Counted from the stretch's first letter, positions 19,314-29,369 are shown. The stretch: 57,509 nucleotides of DNA from Deltaproteobacteria bacterium (GCA_016934985.1 JAFGRU010000039.1:1-57509); one strand, 5' to 3'. Notes: generated by a model from the sequence alone, not told the origin. Program-made: numbers and translations.

Positions 19314-19576
19314 ATATTTCAAAACTGCCCTCCATATTGGATATTATCCATTTTAACTGAATTTCACAGTGCATCCGATGACCTGTTTATGCAATATTAG
19401 GCTCTTGCGTACAGATTTCAATGAACGGGTCGCGAGGCTGAAAAGGGCGTCTTCCATCAGGATTGCGAAATTTCAGCCCCATGTATCGAATCATCCGGCC
19501 TTTTGGATAAATGGTGCAGGGCATTTACAATGCAAATTGAAAAATCACTTTTTCAATCAAATAAATTTTCTTTGTC
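19314..19576. other. Intergenic region before hyuA
   Basis: About 260 bp with no supported gene. It must hold the hyuAB promoter, which I cannot place. Confidence 0.4.
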
Positions 19577-21541
19577 ATGAAACTCCTCGGCGTTGATACG
19601 GGCGGTACTTTCACAGACTTCATCCTGATCGATGACAAAGAAATCCGCACTCTGAAGATCCCCTCCACACCACAAAACCCGGCCATGGCTTTCATGGACG
19701 GTGTCACGCGTCTAAAGGCTAAATCTTTGCTTATATCCCACGGTTCAACGGTTGCCACCAACGCTTTGCTAGAGGGCAAAGGCGCCGAAGTTTTATTTAT
19801 CGTCACTCAGGGTTTCAGGGATATCCTGTCCCTCGGTCGCCAGAGCCGGCCACGCCTCTACGCTCTCCACCCTGAACGCGAAAGACCTTCTTTAGGTGAA
19901 GAAAAAATCATTGAGGTCCGGGAAAGGACCCTGCCCGACGGACAAATTCTTTTACCTCTTGTCGAAAAAGAGGTGAATCGTGTCCTTTCTGTGGCGAAAG
20001 AAATTCCTTGTTCCAGCATCGCCATCTGTCTGCTGCATTCTTATGCCAATCAGAAACATGAAAAACTTCTCGAAAAAATTTTTTTGATGCAAGGTTACAA
20101 GGTCAGCTGTTCTTCAACCATCCTCCCCGAATACCGCGAATTTGAGCGGGCCTCGACCACTGTGGTCAACGCTATGGTATCCCCCGTCATGGGCAACTAC
20201 CTGGAAAGTCTTGAACAGCATGTTGCCCCATCAGTTCTGAAAGTCATGCAAAGCAACGGCGGGACCATGAGCAGTACAGCTGCCGGGGACAAAGCGGTCC
20301 ACACCGTTTTGTCCGGCCCCGCAGGAGGCATGGCCGGGGCTTTCCATATTGCAAGGTCCATGGGAATTGACAGGATCCTCACTTTTGACATGGGAGGAAC
20401 CAGCACCGACGTCGGCCTTTGCGACGGTTCGGTCCCCACCAGTTCCCAGGCCTCCATTGCCGGGTGGCCCATAAAAATACCCATGATCGACATCCATACC
20501 ATCGGTGCCGGCGGCGGCTCTATAGCGGCCATCGACGCGGGAGGCGCTCTTCAGGTCGGGCCAGCCAGCGCAGGGGCCGACCCTGGCCCGGCCTGTTACG
20601 GCAAAGGCAACGCCGTCACCGTTACTGACGCCAACCTTTTCCTTGGTCGCCTCCTCCCTGACAACTTTGTTTCAGCCGGCTTGGGGCTTGATCCACAAAA
20701 ATGCCGCCGTGCCATGGAAGTATTGGCCCGCAAAAGCGGTTTGGAACCTTACCGCCTTGCGGAGGGGATCATTGAAGTAGCCGAAGAAAATATGGCCGCT
20801 GCCTTGCGTGTGGTTTCGGTCCAGCGTGGGCACGACCCACGACACTTCACCCTTTTCCCCTTCGGCGGTGCCGGCGGCCTACATGCCTGTGCTCTGGCGG
20901 AAAAACTCGGCATGCGCAAAGTTTTTATCCCACTTTTTCCTGGCCTTTTATCCGCCGTTGGGATGCTTCTTGCCTCTCCCATGCGGGATTATTCAGCTTC
21001 CTTTCTTGCTGTTTCCTCTAGTGACCGTACAAACCTCGATGCTGCCTATAAACCCCTGGCTTCCCAAGCCCATCAAGAGATGCTGGCCGAGGGAGTCAGA
21101 CCTGCAGATCTGACTCTCGAGTATTCTTTAGATGTACGGTATAGGGGCCAATCTTTCGAAATCAATGTTCCTTATTCGCAGGATTTCATATCCGCTTTTC
21201 ACCAAAAATATGCAAGTCTTTATGGACATTGTCATCCTGAGCGAGAGGTCGAAATAGTAACTTTGCGGCTCAAGGCCCTGGGGCAGGGACTGAATTTTGA
21301 GGACCTGACCGCCCTAAAAGAACCCTCTGCCGCCTCGCCTCCATTTATTGCAAAGGTCATTTGGAGAGGGCAACGCCAGTCATGGCAGGGCTATCACAGA
21401 GGTCATCTCGGCATTGAGGAGCCTGTCACTGGGCCGGCTCTGATTATTGAAGATACCGCAACCCATCTTTTGCCGCCCGGTTGGACTGCCATACGGCACC
21501 GGTTGGGCCATCTCCTTCTGGAAAAGAGCGATGATTCCTGA
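19577..21541 (+). CDS. hyuA: Hydantoinase/oxoprolinase family protein, HyuA subunit
   Basis: 654 aa, the size of HyuA. The N-terminal GVDTGGTFTDFIL and central TFDMGGTSTDVGL are the two ATP-binding loops of this actin-like ATPase family. The C-terminal part (about 480-650) matches the hydantoinase A C-domain. With HyuB it forms an ATP-dependent amidohydrolase or carboxylase; family members include N-methylhydantoinase, 5-oxoprolinase and acetone or acetophenone carboxylase, and the substrate cannot be named. It overlaps hyuB by 11 bp. No clear SD precedes the ATG. Confidence 0.9.
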   Translation: MKLLGVDTGGTFTDFILIDDKEIRTLKIPSTPQNPAMAFMDGVTRLKAKSLLISHGSTVATNALLEGKGAEVLFIVTQGFRDILSLGRQSRPRLYALHPERERPSLGEEKIIEVRERTLPDGQILLPLVEKEVNRVLSVAKEIPCSSIAICLLHSYANQKHEKLLEKIFLMQGYKVSCSSTILPEYREFERASTTVVNAMVSPVMGNYLESLEQHVAPSVLKVMQSNGGTMSSTAAGDKAVHTVLSGPAGGMAGAFHIARSMGIDRILTFDMGGTSTDVGLCDGSVPTSSQASIAGWPIKIPMIDIHTIGAGGGSIAAIDAGGALQVGPASAGADPGPACYGKGNAVTVTDANLFLGRLLPDNFVSAGLGLDPQKCRRAMEVLARKSGLEPYRLAEGIIEVAEENMAAALRVVSVQRGHDPRHFTLFPFGGAGGLHACALAEKLGMRKVFIPLFPGLLSAVGMLLASPMRDYSASFLAVSSSDRTNLDAAYKPLASQAHQEMLAEGVRPADLTLEYSLDVRYRGQSFEINVPYSQDFISAFHQKYASLYGHCHPEREVEIVTLRLKALGQGLNFEDLTALKEPSAASPPFIAKVIWRGQRQSWQGYHRGHLGIEEPVTGPALIIEDTATHLLPPGWTAIRHRLGHLLLEKSDDS

Positions 21542-23147
21542 TACGGTTGACCCCATAACCCTCGAAGTTATCAAAAACCGCCTTGTTGGCATTACCGAGG
21601 AGATGGGCGCAGCCCTGATGCGGACCGCATTTTCCCCCAACATAAAAGAACGGCGGGATTTTTCCTGCGCTGTTTTTAACCATAAGGGAGAAATGGTGGC
21701 TCAGGCGGCCCATATTCCAGTTCACCTTGGAGCCATGCCGTTTGCCGTGTCTGAAGTTCTCAAAGACGTGGAGATAGGTCCTGGCGACATGATCCTTCTC
21801 AACGATCCTTTCCGGGGCGGGACCCACCTTCCGGACCTCACCCTGGTTATGCCGGTTTTTATTAAGGGTAGGTCTCCGGATTTTTTCCTTGTCAACCGCG
21901 CCCATCATGCCGACGTCGGCGGCATGGCTCCCGGGTCACTTCCGCTGGCCAATAATATTTTTCAGGAAGGGCTGCGGATTCCACCCCTCAAGGTAGTTGT
22001 AAACGGCGAACTCTGTCCCACCGCCGTAGCCCTTCTTGAAGCTAATGTCAGGACTCCGCAGGAAAGGGTGGGGGACCTCCAGGCTCAGATCGCGGCTAAC
22101 CGCCTTGGTGAAAGGCGCATCAGAGAACTGGTTGCCGAAAAAGGACTGCCAGAAACCCGCATCTGCTGCGATGCCCTTCTTGCCTATGGGGAAAAAATCA
22201 TGCACCATATCATCTCTTCAATCCCTGACGGCAGCTACTCTTTTACTGACTTCCTCGATGATGACGGGATCAGTGACAAACCGGTTCCCATTCACTGCCA
22301 GTTGAACATTAATGGGGAAAATGCATTCATCGATTTCAACGGCAGTTCACCCCAGGTTGAGGGAAGTTTGAATGCGGTTCGGGCAATCACTATCTCTGCT
22401 GTCCTTTATACATTTCGCCTTCTCGGCCCCGAGGGAATGCCCAGCAACTCCGGATGTCTGCGTCCACTGCATGTCATTACACCAAAAAACAGCATTGTCG
22501 ATGCAGCATTCCCGGCCGCTGTCGGGGGTGGCAATGTCGAAACCTCGCAACGCATCGTCGATGTGTTGCTCGGAGCCCTCGCTCAGGCCCTTCCTGAAAA
22601 AATTCCCGCGGCCAGCGCCGGAACCATGAATAATCTGACCGTCGGCGGCGTCAACCCTGCCAACGGAGAACTTTTCGCTTATTATGAAACAATTGCCGGC
22701 GGCGCCGGCGGAAGCCCTTTTGGCATCGGCATGGATGGCATTCAGACGCACATGACCAATACCCTTAACACTCCTGTAGAGGCTTTGGAAAATGTCCTGC
22801 CTATCCGCCTTCATCGCTATACCCTGCGCCGGGGATCTGCGGGCGAAGGACAATTTCGAGGCGGCTGTGGTATTGTCAGAGAACTCGAATTCCTGGCTCC
22901 GGTCCAGGTCAACATCCTCTCCGAGAGACGCAAAAGAGGTCCCTATGGACTAGCCGGTGGCAAAAATGGTTTGCCTGGCCGCAACATCCTTATCAGGGAA
23001 GGGGAGAGCAGAGAAATTCCCTCGAAAACAGCATTGAACGTCCAGGCTGGGGACCGCATCAGAATTGAAACCCCGGGCGGGGGTGGATGGGGGAAACCAT
23101 CCGATATGGACATTGATGGATGCTTCACAAATGAAGAAAGGCCCTGA
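21531..23147 (+). CDS. hyuB: Hydantoinase B/oxoprolinase family protein, HyuB subunit
   Basis: 538 aa. The ATG at 21531 lies inside the end of hyuA and is preceded by GGAAAAGAG. The N-terminus DPITLEVIKNRLVGITEEMG is characteristic of HyuB. NDPFRGGTHLPDL and NRAHHADVGG carry likely metal-binding Asp and His residues, and the C-terminus is glycine-rich (TPGGGGWG). It is translationally coupled to hyuA, with which it forms the enzyme. The stop codon lies within the following terminator stem. Confidence 0.92.
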   Translation: MIPDTVDPITLEVIKNRLVGITEEMGAALMRTAFSPNIKERRDFSCAVFNHKGEMVAQAAHIPVHLGAMPFAVSEVLKDVEIGPGDMILLNDPFRGGTHLPDLTLVMPVFIKGRSPDFFLVNRAHHADVGGMAPGSLPLANNIFQEGLRIPPLKVVVNGELCPTAVALLEANVRTPQERVGDLQAQIAANRLGERRIRELVAEKGLPETRICCDALLAYGEKIMHHIISSIPDGSYSFTDFLDDDGISDKPVPIHCQLNINGENAFIDFNGSSPQVEGSLNAVRAITISAVLYTFRLLGPEGMPSNSGCLRPLHVITPKNSIVDAAFPAAVGGGNVETSQRIVDVLLGALAQALPEKIPAASAGTMNNLTVGGVNPANGELFAYYETIAGGAGGSPFGIGMDGIQTHMTNTLNTPVEALENVLPIRLHRYTLRRGSAGEGQFRGGCGIVRELEFLAPVQVNILSERRKRGPYGLAGGKNGLPGRNILIREGESREIPSKTALNVQAGDRIRIETPGGGGWGKPSDMDIDGCFTNEERP

Positions 23148-23165
23148 ACAGGGCCTTTCCTTTTT
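23137..23165. terminator. Intrinsic terminator at the end of hyuB, likely bidirectional
   Basis: AAAGGCCCTG pairs with CAGGGCCTTT, followed by CCTTTTT. The stem overlaps the hyuB stop codon. It also faces the convergent lipoprotein gene. Confidence 0.85.
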
Positions 23166-23210
23166 GAAATCCACCGATTGCGGCAGATATTTCTTTAGTT
23201 GAAAGCGGCG

Positions 23211-24527
23211 TTATTCTGCTTGGGGTGGTGCCTTTTCGGACGACGTTTTCTCCCCGGTCAGGGATTCGATTTCCGCCAGCTTTTGAGTCATCAAAGCTGC
23301 GGCCTGCTGAATCTCATCGGCAGCATCGCGAAGCTTGGCCCTGGCCTGAAGTACCTGCTCCATGGCATTGCGAGCCTTATCGAGAACCTGCTGGCTTTCC
23401 ATGGACACCTTCTCAACCTTTTCGCTCACCTTTTTGACCTGTGCAGCTACTTCTTCAACTTCTTCCTGAACCTCACCGGCCTCCTGCTGAATTTTTTTCA
23501 CCTGAGCGGGCAGGGTGGCAAGTTCCTCACTGGCTTTTAAAGTAGTGTCCGCCAACGCCTGGACCTCTTCAGTCACTTTGCTGGCACTTTCCTTGGCTTC
23601 TTCCATCATTTCCGAAGGCGGCTCCTCTTTGGCCACTGCGGGACCTTCTTTGACAACTTCGGGAACCTCTTTTACAACTGGAGCCTCGGCTACGACTACT
23701 GCCTCTTTTTCCGGGGCCTTTTCCTGGGTGGGTTCAACTTGTTCGGGAGGCGCTTCTCCGGGGGCGGCCACTTCAGATGGCGGCTTCACTTCAGGAGCCG
23801 CAGCACTTCCGGGAGCCTTCTCCTGCTCCGCCTCAGCCGCTGCCGGTGGCGGTTCTTCAGTGCCTGGTTGAGCTGCTGCCGCAGCAGGTTCCTCTTTTAA
23901 AGCTTTCTCATCCGCTTTTACTCCAGAAACCTTATCAATATTGACCCCAATGGTCATGGTCCCGATATGGCGTTTCCCCATGGTGACAGGAACCGAGACC
24001 TGGGTTATATTCATACCGTCTTCCATTTCAGGATGAGAAACAAGAATTCCTTTTTTGAAAACCTCCTTGAATTTGGCCTCGTCACCCTGCCAATAATCAC
24101 CGGTTAAACCGGTCTGGCAAACGTTGGCCCCCTGGTTGTCGGTAACAAAGATTTCAGTAATGAAAGAATTTTCCGCCATAAGTTTTTTTAATTGTTTGGC
24201 GCAGGGATTTTCCATAACGGCTTTCATTAATGGATCAGTTTCCCCAGCTTTTTTTGCCGCCTGCCAGGCTTCATCCTTGGCCTTGATCTGAACCTTGGTC
24301 AAGCCTTCGGCATTCTGAGCTTTGACCGCTTTTATTACAATTTTGTCCTTACCAAAGTCGGTCAAAAGCCCGGTAGCCAGATCGGCGACCTCAGGAGGGA
24401 CCCTGTCAGAAATGATGCCGGAGGCTTGGGGAGCTTTGACTTCAGTAGGTTTCTTAGCCTCTCTTTTTTCACACGCACTTAAAGTTAAAAGTAGAGCGCA
24501 GACCATAGCCAAAATAGTTTTTTCCAT
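23211..24527 (-). CDS. Lipoprotein with Cache/PDC-like sensor domain, Pro/Ala/Glu-rich linker and coiled coil
   Basis: 438 aa. The lipobox LSAC puts the acylated cysteine at residue 19. Residues about 35-220 look like a periplasmic Cache/PDC fold (a FVTDNQGANVCQTG strand-turn segment and ITQVSVPV.....GTMTIGVN at the end), as found in the sensing part of chemoreceptors. Then follow about 90 residues of Pro/Ala/Glu-rich linker and a long coiled coil from about 320 to 425. There is no transmembrane or signalling domain, so it may be a periplasmic spacer or partner. GGGAGGAG precedes the ATG at 24527; a GTG-type upstream start is less likely. Confidence 0.75.
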   Translation of the reverse strand: MEKTILAMVCALLLTLSACEKREAKKPTEVKAPQASGIISDRVPPEVADLATGLLTDFGKDKIVIKAVKAQNAEGLTKVQIKAKDEAWQAAKKAGETDPLMKAVMENPCAKQLKKLMAENSFITEIFVTDNQGANVCQTGLTGDYWQGDEAKFKEVFKKGILVSHPEMEDGMNITQVSVPVTMGKRHIGTMTIGVNIDKVSGVKADEKALKEEPAAAAAQPGTEEPPPAAAEAEQEKAPGSAAAPEVKPPSEVAAPGEAPPEQVEPTQEKAPEKEAVVVAEAPVVKEVPEVVKEGPAVAKEEPPSEMMEEAKESASKVTEEVQALADTTLKASEELATLPAQVKKIQQEAGEVQEEVEEVAAQVKKVSEKVEKVSMESQQVLDKARNAMEQVLQARAKLRDAADEIQQAAALMTQKLAEIESLTGEKTSSEKAPPQAE

Positions 24528-24890
24528 GCTGTCTCCTCCCAAATAAAATAGAAATAATGTGCTGAATGAGTGGCTTCTCAGAATTCTAACACCTGACGTC
24601 TATTTTCTCCACACCTATAGTAAATTTTTCAAAGGTTTTAAAACCGCCCAAAAACATTTTCTATTACGACCAGTTAGTCATTTCCATCCATAATTTCCAT
24701 GTTTTTAAACTTGGTTACTGTTGTTTCTTTGCTTTCTTGGGGTATATTAGAGAGAATTTCAAACAAGATTATAAGTTTTTTCTCACCATGCACGCCTTTT
24801 AACCAGATGTAAATCCTTTTTTAAAAAAGGCTCTTAAAGTCGCCAGTCCGGGTCGAATTTTTTCAGTTTTTGAAAAAAGGAGAGAGAACC
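24528..24890. other. Divergent intergenic region
   Basis: About 360 bp of AT-rich sequence between divergent genes. It holds a possible promoter for the otsB unit (TTGTTT 24721-24726, 16-bp spacer, TATATT 24743-24748) and an A/T hairpin (CTTTTTT/AAAAAAG near 24818). No gene is seen. Confidence 0.4.
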
Positions 24891-25688
24891 ATGGAACGTC
24901 CGACCTTCGAACTCCCCTCCGCACTGGATTATCTGGATGAGATCTACCATCCCGATAAGAAGCGCATACCTGTTGTTTTTCTCGATTACGATGGCACTTT
25001 GACCCCTATTGTCGAACATCCTGACAATGCCATCCTCTCTACTGCCATGAGGGAGGCGGTCAGGCGTCTGGCCGAAAAAACCACGGTAGCCGTCATTAGT
25101 GGCCGGGACCGGGAAAATGTCATGAATTTAGTGAATTTAAGTGAGATTTTTTATGCCGGAAGCCACGGGTTTGATATTTCAGGCCCTCATGGAACAAGAA
25201 TTGAATTCGAACAAAATAAAAGCCATCTTGCCTCTTTGACCGAAGCTGCCGCTCTTTTGGAGGAGAGGCTGAAAGACATCCCCGGTTCTCAGGTGGAAAG
25301 AAAAAAATATGCCGTAGCAATCCACTTCCGCAGAGTCGCTCCCAAATCTCATGACCGGGTTGAACAGATTGTTGATGAAGTTCATAGGGGATTTTCCAAT
25401 CTTCGTAAAACCGGCGGCAAGATGATTCATGAACTGCGGCCCGACATGGACTGGCACAAGGGCAAGGCCGTTGGTTGGCTCCTGAAAGCGTTGAAAATAT
25501 CACCCTCCCAGGCTCTTCCAATTTATATCGGTGACGATTTAACCGATGAGGATGCTTTTAAAGAACTTTACGATTACGGCATAGGAATACTCGTCAGAGA
25601 GGAAAATCGTTTGACCGCCGCCCGCTATACTCTCGATAATACCGATGAAGTACGGCGCTTTCTGGAAAATTTACATCAGGTAATATAA
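24891..25688 (+). CDS. otsB: Trehalose-6-phosphate phosphatase (OtsB-like HAD phosphatase)
   Basis: 265 aa. HAD motif I FLDYDGTLTP carries the nucleophile Asp, motif II is VISGRDRE, and motif IV IGDDLTDEDAF is the OtsB form. It would release trehalose from trehalose-6-phosphate. GGAGAG precedes the ATG at 24891. It lies 10 bp before a GH65 gene in the same direction, and no OtsA synthase is in the window. The pairing suggests a trehalose or related disaccharide pathway. Confidence 0.88.
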   Translation: MERPTFELPSALDYLDEIYHPDKKRIPVVFLDYDGTLTPIVEHPDNAILSTAMREAVRRLAEKTTVAVISGRDRENVMNLVNLSEIFYAGSHGFDISGPHGTRIEFEQNKSHLASLTEAAALLEERLKDIPGSQVERKKYAVAIHFRRVAPKSHDRVEQIVDEVHRGFSNLRKTGGKMIHELRPDMDWHKGKAVGWLLKALKISPSQALPIYIGDDLTDEDAFKELYDYGIGILVREENRLTAARYTLDNTDEVRRFLENLHQVI

Positions 25689-25698
25689 GGAAAAGTTG

Positions 25699-28110
25699 AT
25701 GAGCCATGAAGCAACCCCCTGGGCACTGGTCTATGACAATTACGACCCGGGCCAGGAAGGCCTTAGGGAAGCACTTTGCACCCTCGGAAACGGTTATTTC
25801 GCCACCCGCGGTGCGACTCCCGAGGCCAAAGCTGATGACGTTCACTATCCGGCAACCTATCTTGCCGGTGGCTACAACAGACTGGAAACCGAAATATCCG
25901 GCCAGATGATTGAGAACGAAGATCTGGTCAATTTTCCCAACTGGCTTTATGTCAATTTTCGCATTGACGGGGGCTCCTGGTTCAACCTCGAACATGTTGA
26001 AATTCTCGATTATCGTCAAGAACTCGACATTAAACGTGGCATCCTGACCAGAACTGTTCGCTTCCAGGAAACCAATGGGCGCATCAGTTCCCTGGAAAAT
26101 TGCCATTTCGTCCATCAGAAACTCCATCACCTCGGTGCTCAAAAGTATTCCCTCAAGGCAGAAAACTGGTCTGGTAATATTGAATTCAAGGTTGGCATTG
26201 AGGGCCGCATCGTTAATGCCGGAGTCAAACGTTATAAGGACCTGAACAACCGACATCTTGTCCCTGTCGAAACCAGCCGCCAGGGCAAGGAGGTTATCTG
26301 CCTGAAAGTCAGCACCAGTCAGTCCGAAATCAACCTGGCTCAGGCCGTTCGAACAAGGGTCTTTAAAAACGGCCAGTTTCAAGACCTCGATTTTGTCGTT
26401 GAGGAAGAACCGGGTTATATTGCCCAAGGCTTTTCTCTCCCCCTCGATAAAGGTCAGGAAATCTGTGTGGAAAAAATCCTGGGTCTGTATACCTCCCGGG
26501 ACCGGGCTATCTCCGAATGCCGTTTCTCAGCCTGTGTGAGGGTCGCCCACGTCGGCAATTTTGATGATCTCCGCACCAGTCACGAACTGACCTGGAAACA
26601 TATCTGGGAGCGTTTTGACATTGAAGTGGAAGGGAACGGTCCCCGCACCCTGATGGTCCTTCACCTTCACCTCTTTCACCTTCTTCAGACCGTCTCCGAG
26701 CACACCATGGACCTAGACGTCGGTGTGCCCCCCCGAGGCTGGCACGGAGAGGCCTACCGCGGTCACATCTTTTGGGACGAACTGTTCATCCTTCCCCTCC
26801 TGACCCTGAGGTTTCCCGAGATCACCCGATCGCTGCTCCGCTATCGCTTCCGGCGCCTCGGCCGTGCCCGGATTCAGGCCGCCAATGCAGGCTTCAAAGG
26901 GGCCATGTACCCCTGGCAAAGTGGCTCCAGCGGGCGCGAAGAAAGTCAGAAGCTCCATTTAAATCCCAAATCCGGCCGATGGATTCCCGACAACTCCTTT
27001 CTTCAGCGTCATGTCAACCTGGCCATCGCCTACAATGTCTGGCATTACTACCAGGTTACCCGGGATATGGAGTTTCTCATTTTTTCCGGCGCTGAAATGA
27101 TCCTCGAAATCGCCCGCTTTTTCAGTAGCCTTGCCACCTTCAACCCGGCACTGAACCGCTACGAAATCAATGGCGTCATGGGGCCCGACGAATATCACGA
27201 GGACTACCCGGGCCAGCACGGCAAAGGCGTTAACAACAACTCCTATACCAACATCATGACTGCCTGGCTCATGTGCCGCGCCCTGGAGATCCTTGAAATT
27301 CTTCCGGAAGATCGCAGCGCGGCCCTAAAAGCCCATTTAATGCTCAACGACGAGGAACTCGCCCGTTGGGAGGATATGAGCCGCAAAATGCGTGTCATCT
27401 TCCACGGCAGGGGAATTATCAGCCAGTTTGAAGGCTATAAGGATCTGAAGGAATTTGACTGGAAAACCTACCGGGAGAAATACGGCGACGTCATGCGCCT
27501 CGACCGCATACTCGAAGCCGAGGGGGACAGCCCCAATTACTACAAGGTCTCCAAACAGGCCGATGTCCTCATGCTTTTCTACCTTTTTTCCGACACCGAG
27601 CTGGGAAAACTTTTTGAACGGCTTAAATATCCTTACAACCCCGAAATGGTGGCCAAAAATATTGAATATTACCTCTACCGCACGTCTAACGGCTCAACGC
27701 TGAGTCAGCTTGTCCATTCCTGGGTCCTGGCCAGGAAAGATCGTCATCGCTCCTGGCAGCTCTTCACCCTGGCTTTGGAAAGTGACGTCAGGGATGTTCA
27801 GGGCGGCACCACCCAGGAAGGGATTCACCTCGGCGCCATGGCCGGTACCGTCGACCTTATTCAGCGTTGCTACCTTGGGGTGGAAGCCCGCCAGGATATT
27901 CTCTGGTTTGATCCGACCCTGCCCCGCGAGGTCACTAAACTCGGCTTGCGCTTCCTTTATCGCCACCAATTCCTGGATATAACCGTGACGCCGGAGTGTT
28001 TGACCGTTACCGCTCTGCGCAACCATGGGGCTGCAACGGTTAAAATCGGTTTCGGCGGGGCGGTTCATGAACTTAACGGCGGCCAAACTTTGGAGTTCAA
28101 ATTAACCTGA
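25699..28110 (+). CDS. Glycoside hydrolase family 65 protein (probable disaccharide phosphorylase)
   Basis: 803 aa, GH65 layout: an N-terminal beta-sandwich (about 1-270), a linker, an (alpha/alpha)6 barrel (about 330-700) and a C-terminal sheet. The general-acid Glu is E498 in MGPDEYHED, the GH65 signature. KQADVLMLFY and the GGTTQEGIHLGAMAG phosphate-site segment support a phosphorylase rather than a hydrolase. Candidates are trehalose, trehalose-6-phosphate, maltose or kojibiose phosphorylase. Its position 10 bp after otsB favours trehalose metabolism. A TTG codon directly before the ATG is not needed as start. Confidence 0.88.
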   Translation: MSHEATPWALVYDNYDPGQEGLREALCTLGNGYFATRGATPEAKADDVHYPATYLAGGYNRLETEISGQMIENEDLVNFPNWLYVNFRIDGGSWFNLEHVEILDYRQELDIKRGILTRTVRFQETNGRISSLENCHFVHQKLHHLGAQKYSLKAENWSGNIEFKVGIEGRIVNAGVKRYKDLNNRHLVPVETSRQGKEVICLKVSTSQSEINLAQAVRTRVFKNGQFQDLDFVVEEEPGYIAQGFSLPLDKGQEICVEKILGLYTSRDRAISECRFSACVRVAHVGNFDDLRTSHELTWKHIWERFDIEVEGNGPRTLMVLHLHLFHLLQTVSEHTMDLDVGVPPRGWHGEAYRGHIFWDELFILPLLTLRFPEITRSLLRYRFRRLGRARIQAANAGFKGAMYPWQSGSSGREESQKLHLNPKSGRWIPDNSFLQRHVNLAIAYNVWHYYQVTRDMEFLIFSGAEMILEIARFFSSLATFNPALNRYEINGVMGPDEYHEDYPGQHGKGVNNNSYTNIMTAWLMCRALEILEILPEDRSAALKAHLMLNDEELARWEDMSRKMRVIFHGRGIISQFEGYKDLKEFDWKTYREKYGDVMRLDRILEAEGDSPNYYKVSKQADVLMLFYLFSDTELGKLFERLKYPYNPEMVAKNIEYYLYRTSNGSTLSQLVHSWVLARKDRHRSWQLFTLALESDVRDVQGGTTQEGIHLGAMAGTVDLIQRCYLGVEARQDILWFDPTLPREVTKLGLRFLYRHQFLDITVTPECLTVTALRNHGAATVKIGFGGAVHELNGGQTLEFKLT

Positions 28111-28137
28111 TCAGGATCTGATTTTCCCGTGACAACT

Positions 28138-28170
28138 AAAAAAAGCACCTGTATAACAGGTGCTTTTTTT
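28138..28170. terminator. Bidirectional intrinsic terminator
   Basis: AAAAAAGCACCTGT pairs perfectly with ACAGGTGCTTTTTT. It separates the GH65 gene from the convergent substrate-binding protein gene and works in both directions. Confidence 0.92.
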
Positions 28171-28199
28171 AGCGAAATTATTCAGGCTGCTGTCCGGCC

Positions 28200-29369
28200 T
28201 TATTTTGCCAGAACAAATTTTCCATTTTTCACTTCAACCATGACCATCGAGTCGATACCCAGACCATTGTGATCCTCTTTGGTCAGGTTATAAATACCCG
28301 AAACTCCGACATAGCCTTTGGTGTTTTCAATAGCCTTGCGTAGCGCATCAGGCTGAGTCCCTGCCTTTTTGATGCCTTCTGCAACCAGGGTGATGGCATC
28401 CCATGCATAACCGGAGTGGGTGTTGATGGGGAATTCTTTATCATAGTGATAGACATCCCGATAAAGATTCAGAAAGTGGAGGATGACCTTTTTCTGGGGA
28501 TCGTCGTTCGGCAGCTCATCGGCGACAAGGAGTTTGGTCGCAGGCATGCGGTCACCCTCGGAAGCTGTGCCCGCAAGCTCAATATATTTGGGGTCAGGCA
28601 GGCCATGACACTGGAAGAGGGGGAGATCGATGCCTAACTGGATCTTGTTTTTGGCAACAATGGAACCGGCAGGACCGATAGTCCAGCAGATGAGAGCCTG
28701 GGGCTTGGCATTTTTGGCTTGGGTAAGCTGGGAGGTCATGTCGGTATCCTTGGGACCGAAGGATTCACGGGTAACGAACTCTATGCCGTACTCGGGAGCC
28801 AGTTTTTCCATCCAGCGCGAACCGTCCTTGCCGAAACCATCGGCAGCATAGAGCAGGGCTACGCGATGCAGTTTTTTCTCCTGCAGGTAGGAAAACAATC
28901 TCTTAACAGCCACTTCCGAACGCTGGGGAGATTTGAAGACATAGTCATAGGAACCAAATTTTCCCCCCATGATAACCGGGTCGCCGCCGACGGTCATAAC
29001 GGTGGGGATTTTGGCTTTTTCAACAATCCCCTTAACATTCATGCCGGTGCCGGTACGGGTCGGACCGACAATGGCGACCACCTTGTCCTTATAAATGAAT
29101 TTTTTCGCCAGGGACGCGGCCTTGGCGGGGTCTCCCTGGGTGTCACCTACCACCAGTTCGATCTGTTTGCCGTTGACCCCGCCGTTCTTGTTGATCTCAG
29201 CCACGACCATCTCAGCCACCAGCTTGGTGGGAGTGCCGATAAAGCTGGCCGGGCCCGAAAGATCAAAAAAAGCGCCGAGCTTAATTGTGTCCTTGGCCAT
29301 CACGGGCGCGGCAGCCAACACAACTGCACATGTCAGAATCAAAAGCAGAAACAGATTTTTTCTCTTCAT
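28200..29369 (-). CDS. LIV-type ABC transporter substrate-binding protein
   Basis: 389 aa. A signal peptide (MKRKNLF... cleavage after VMA) is followed by the periplasmic type I binding fold starting DTIKLGAFFDLSGPAS. The family binds branched-chain amino acids, but many members bind aromatic acids or amides. The start at 29369 has GAGAGG upstream. It is the last gene of a minus-strand unit livH-livM-livG-livF/paaK-livK, 47 bp after the fused gene. The link to a CoA ligase suggests an organic acid as ligand. Confidence 0.9.
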   Translation of the reverse strand: MKRKNLFLLLILTCAVVLAAAPVMAKDTIKLGAFFDLSGPASFIGTPTKLVAEMVVAEINKNGGVNGKQIELVVGDTQGDPAKAASLAKKFIYKDKVVAIVGPTRTGTGMNVKGIVEKAKIPTVMTVGGDPVIMGGKFGSYDYVFKSPQRSEVAVKRLFSYLQEKKLHRVALLYAADGFGKDGSRWMEKLAPEYGIEFVTRESFGPKDTDMTSQLTQAKNAKPQALICWTIGPAGSIVAKNKIQLGIDLPLFQCHGLPDPKYIELAGTASEGDRMPATKLLVADELPNDDPQKKVILHFLNLYRDVYHYDKEFPINTHSGYAWDAITLVAEGIKKAGTQPDALRKAIENTKGYVGVSGIYNLTKEDHNGLGIDSMVMVEVKNGKFVLAK

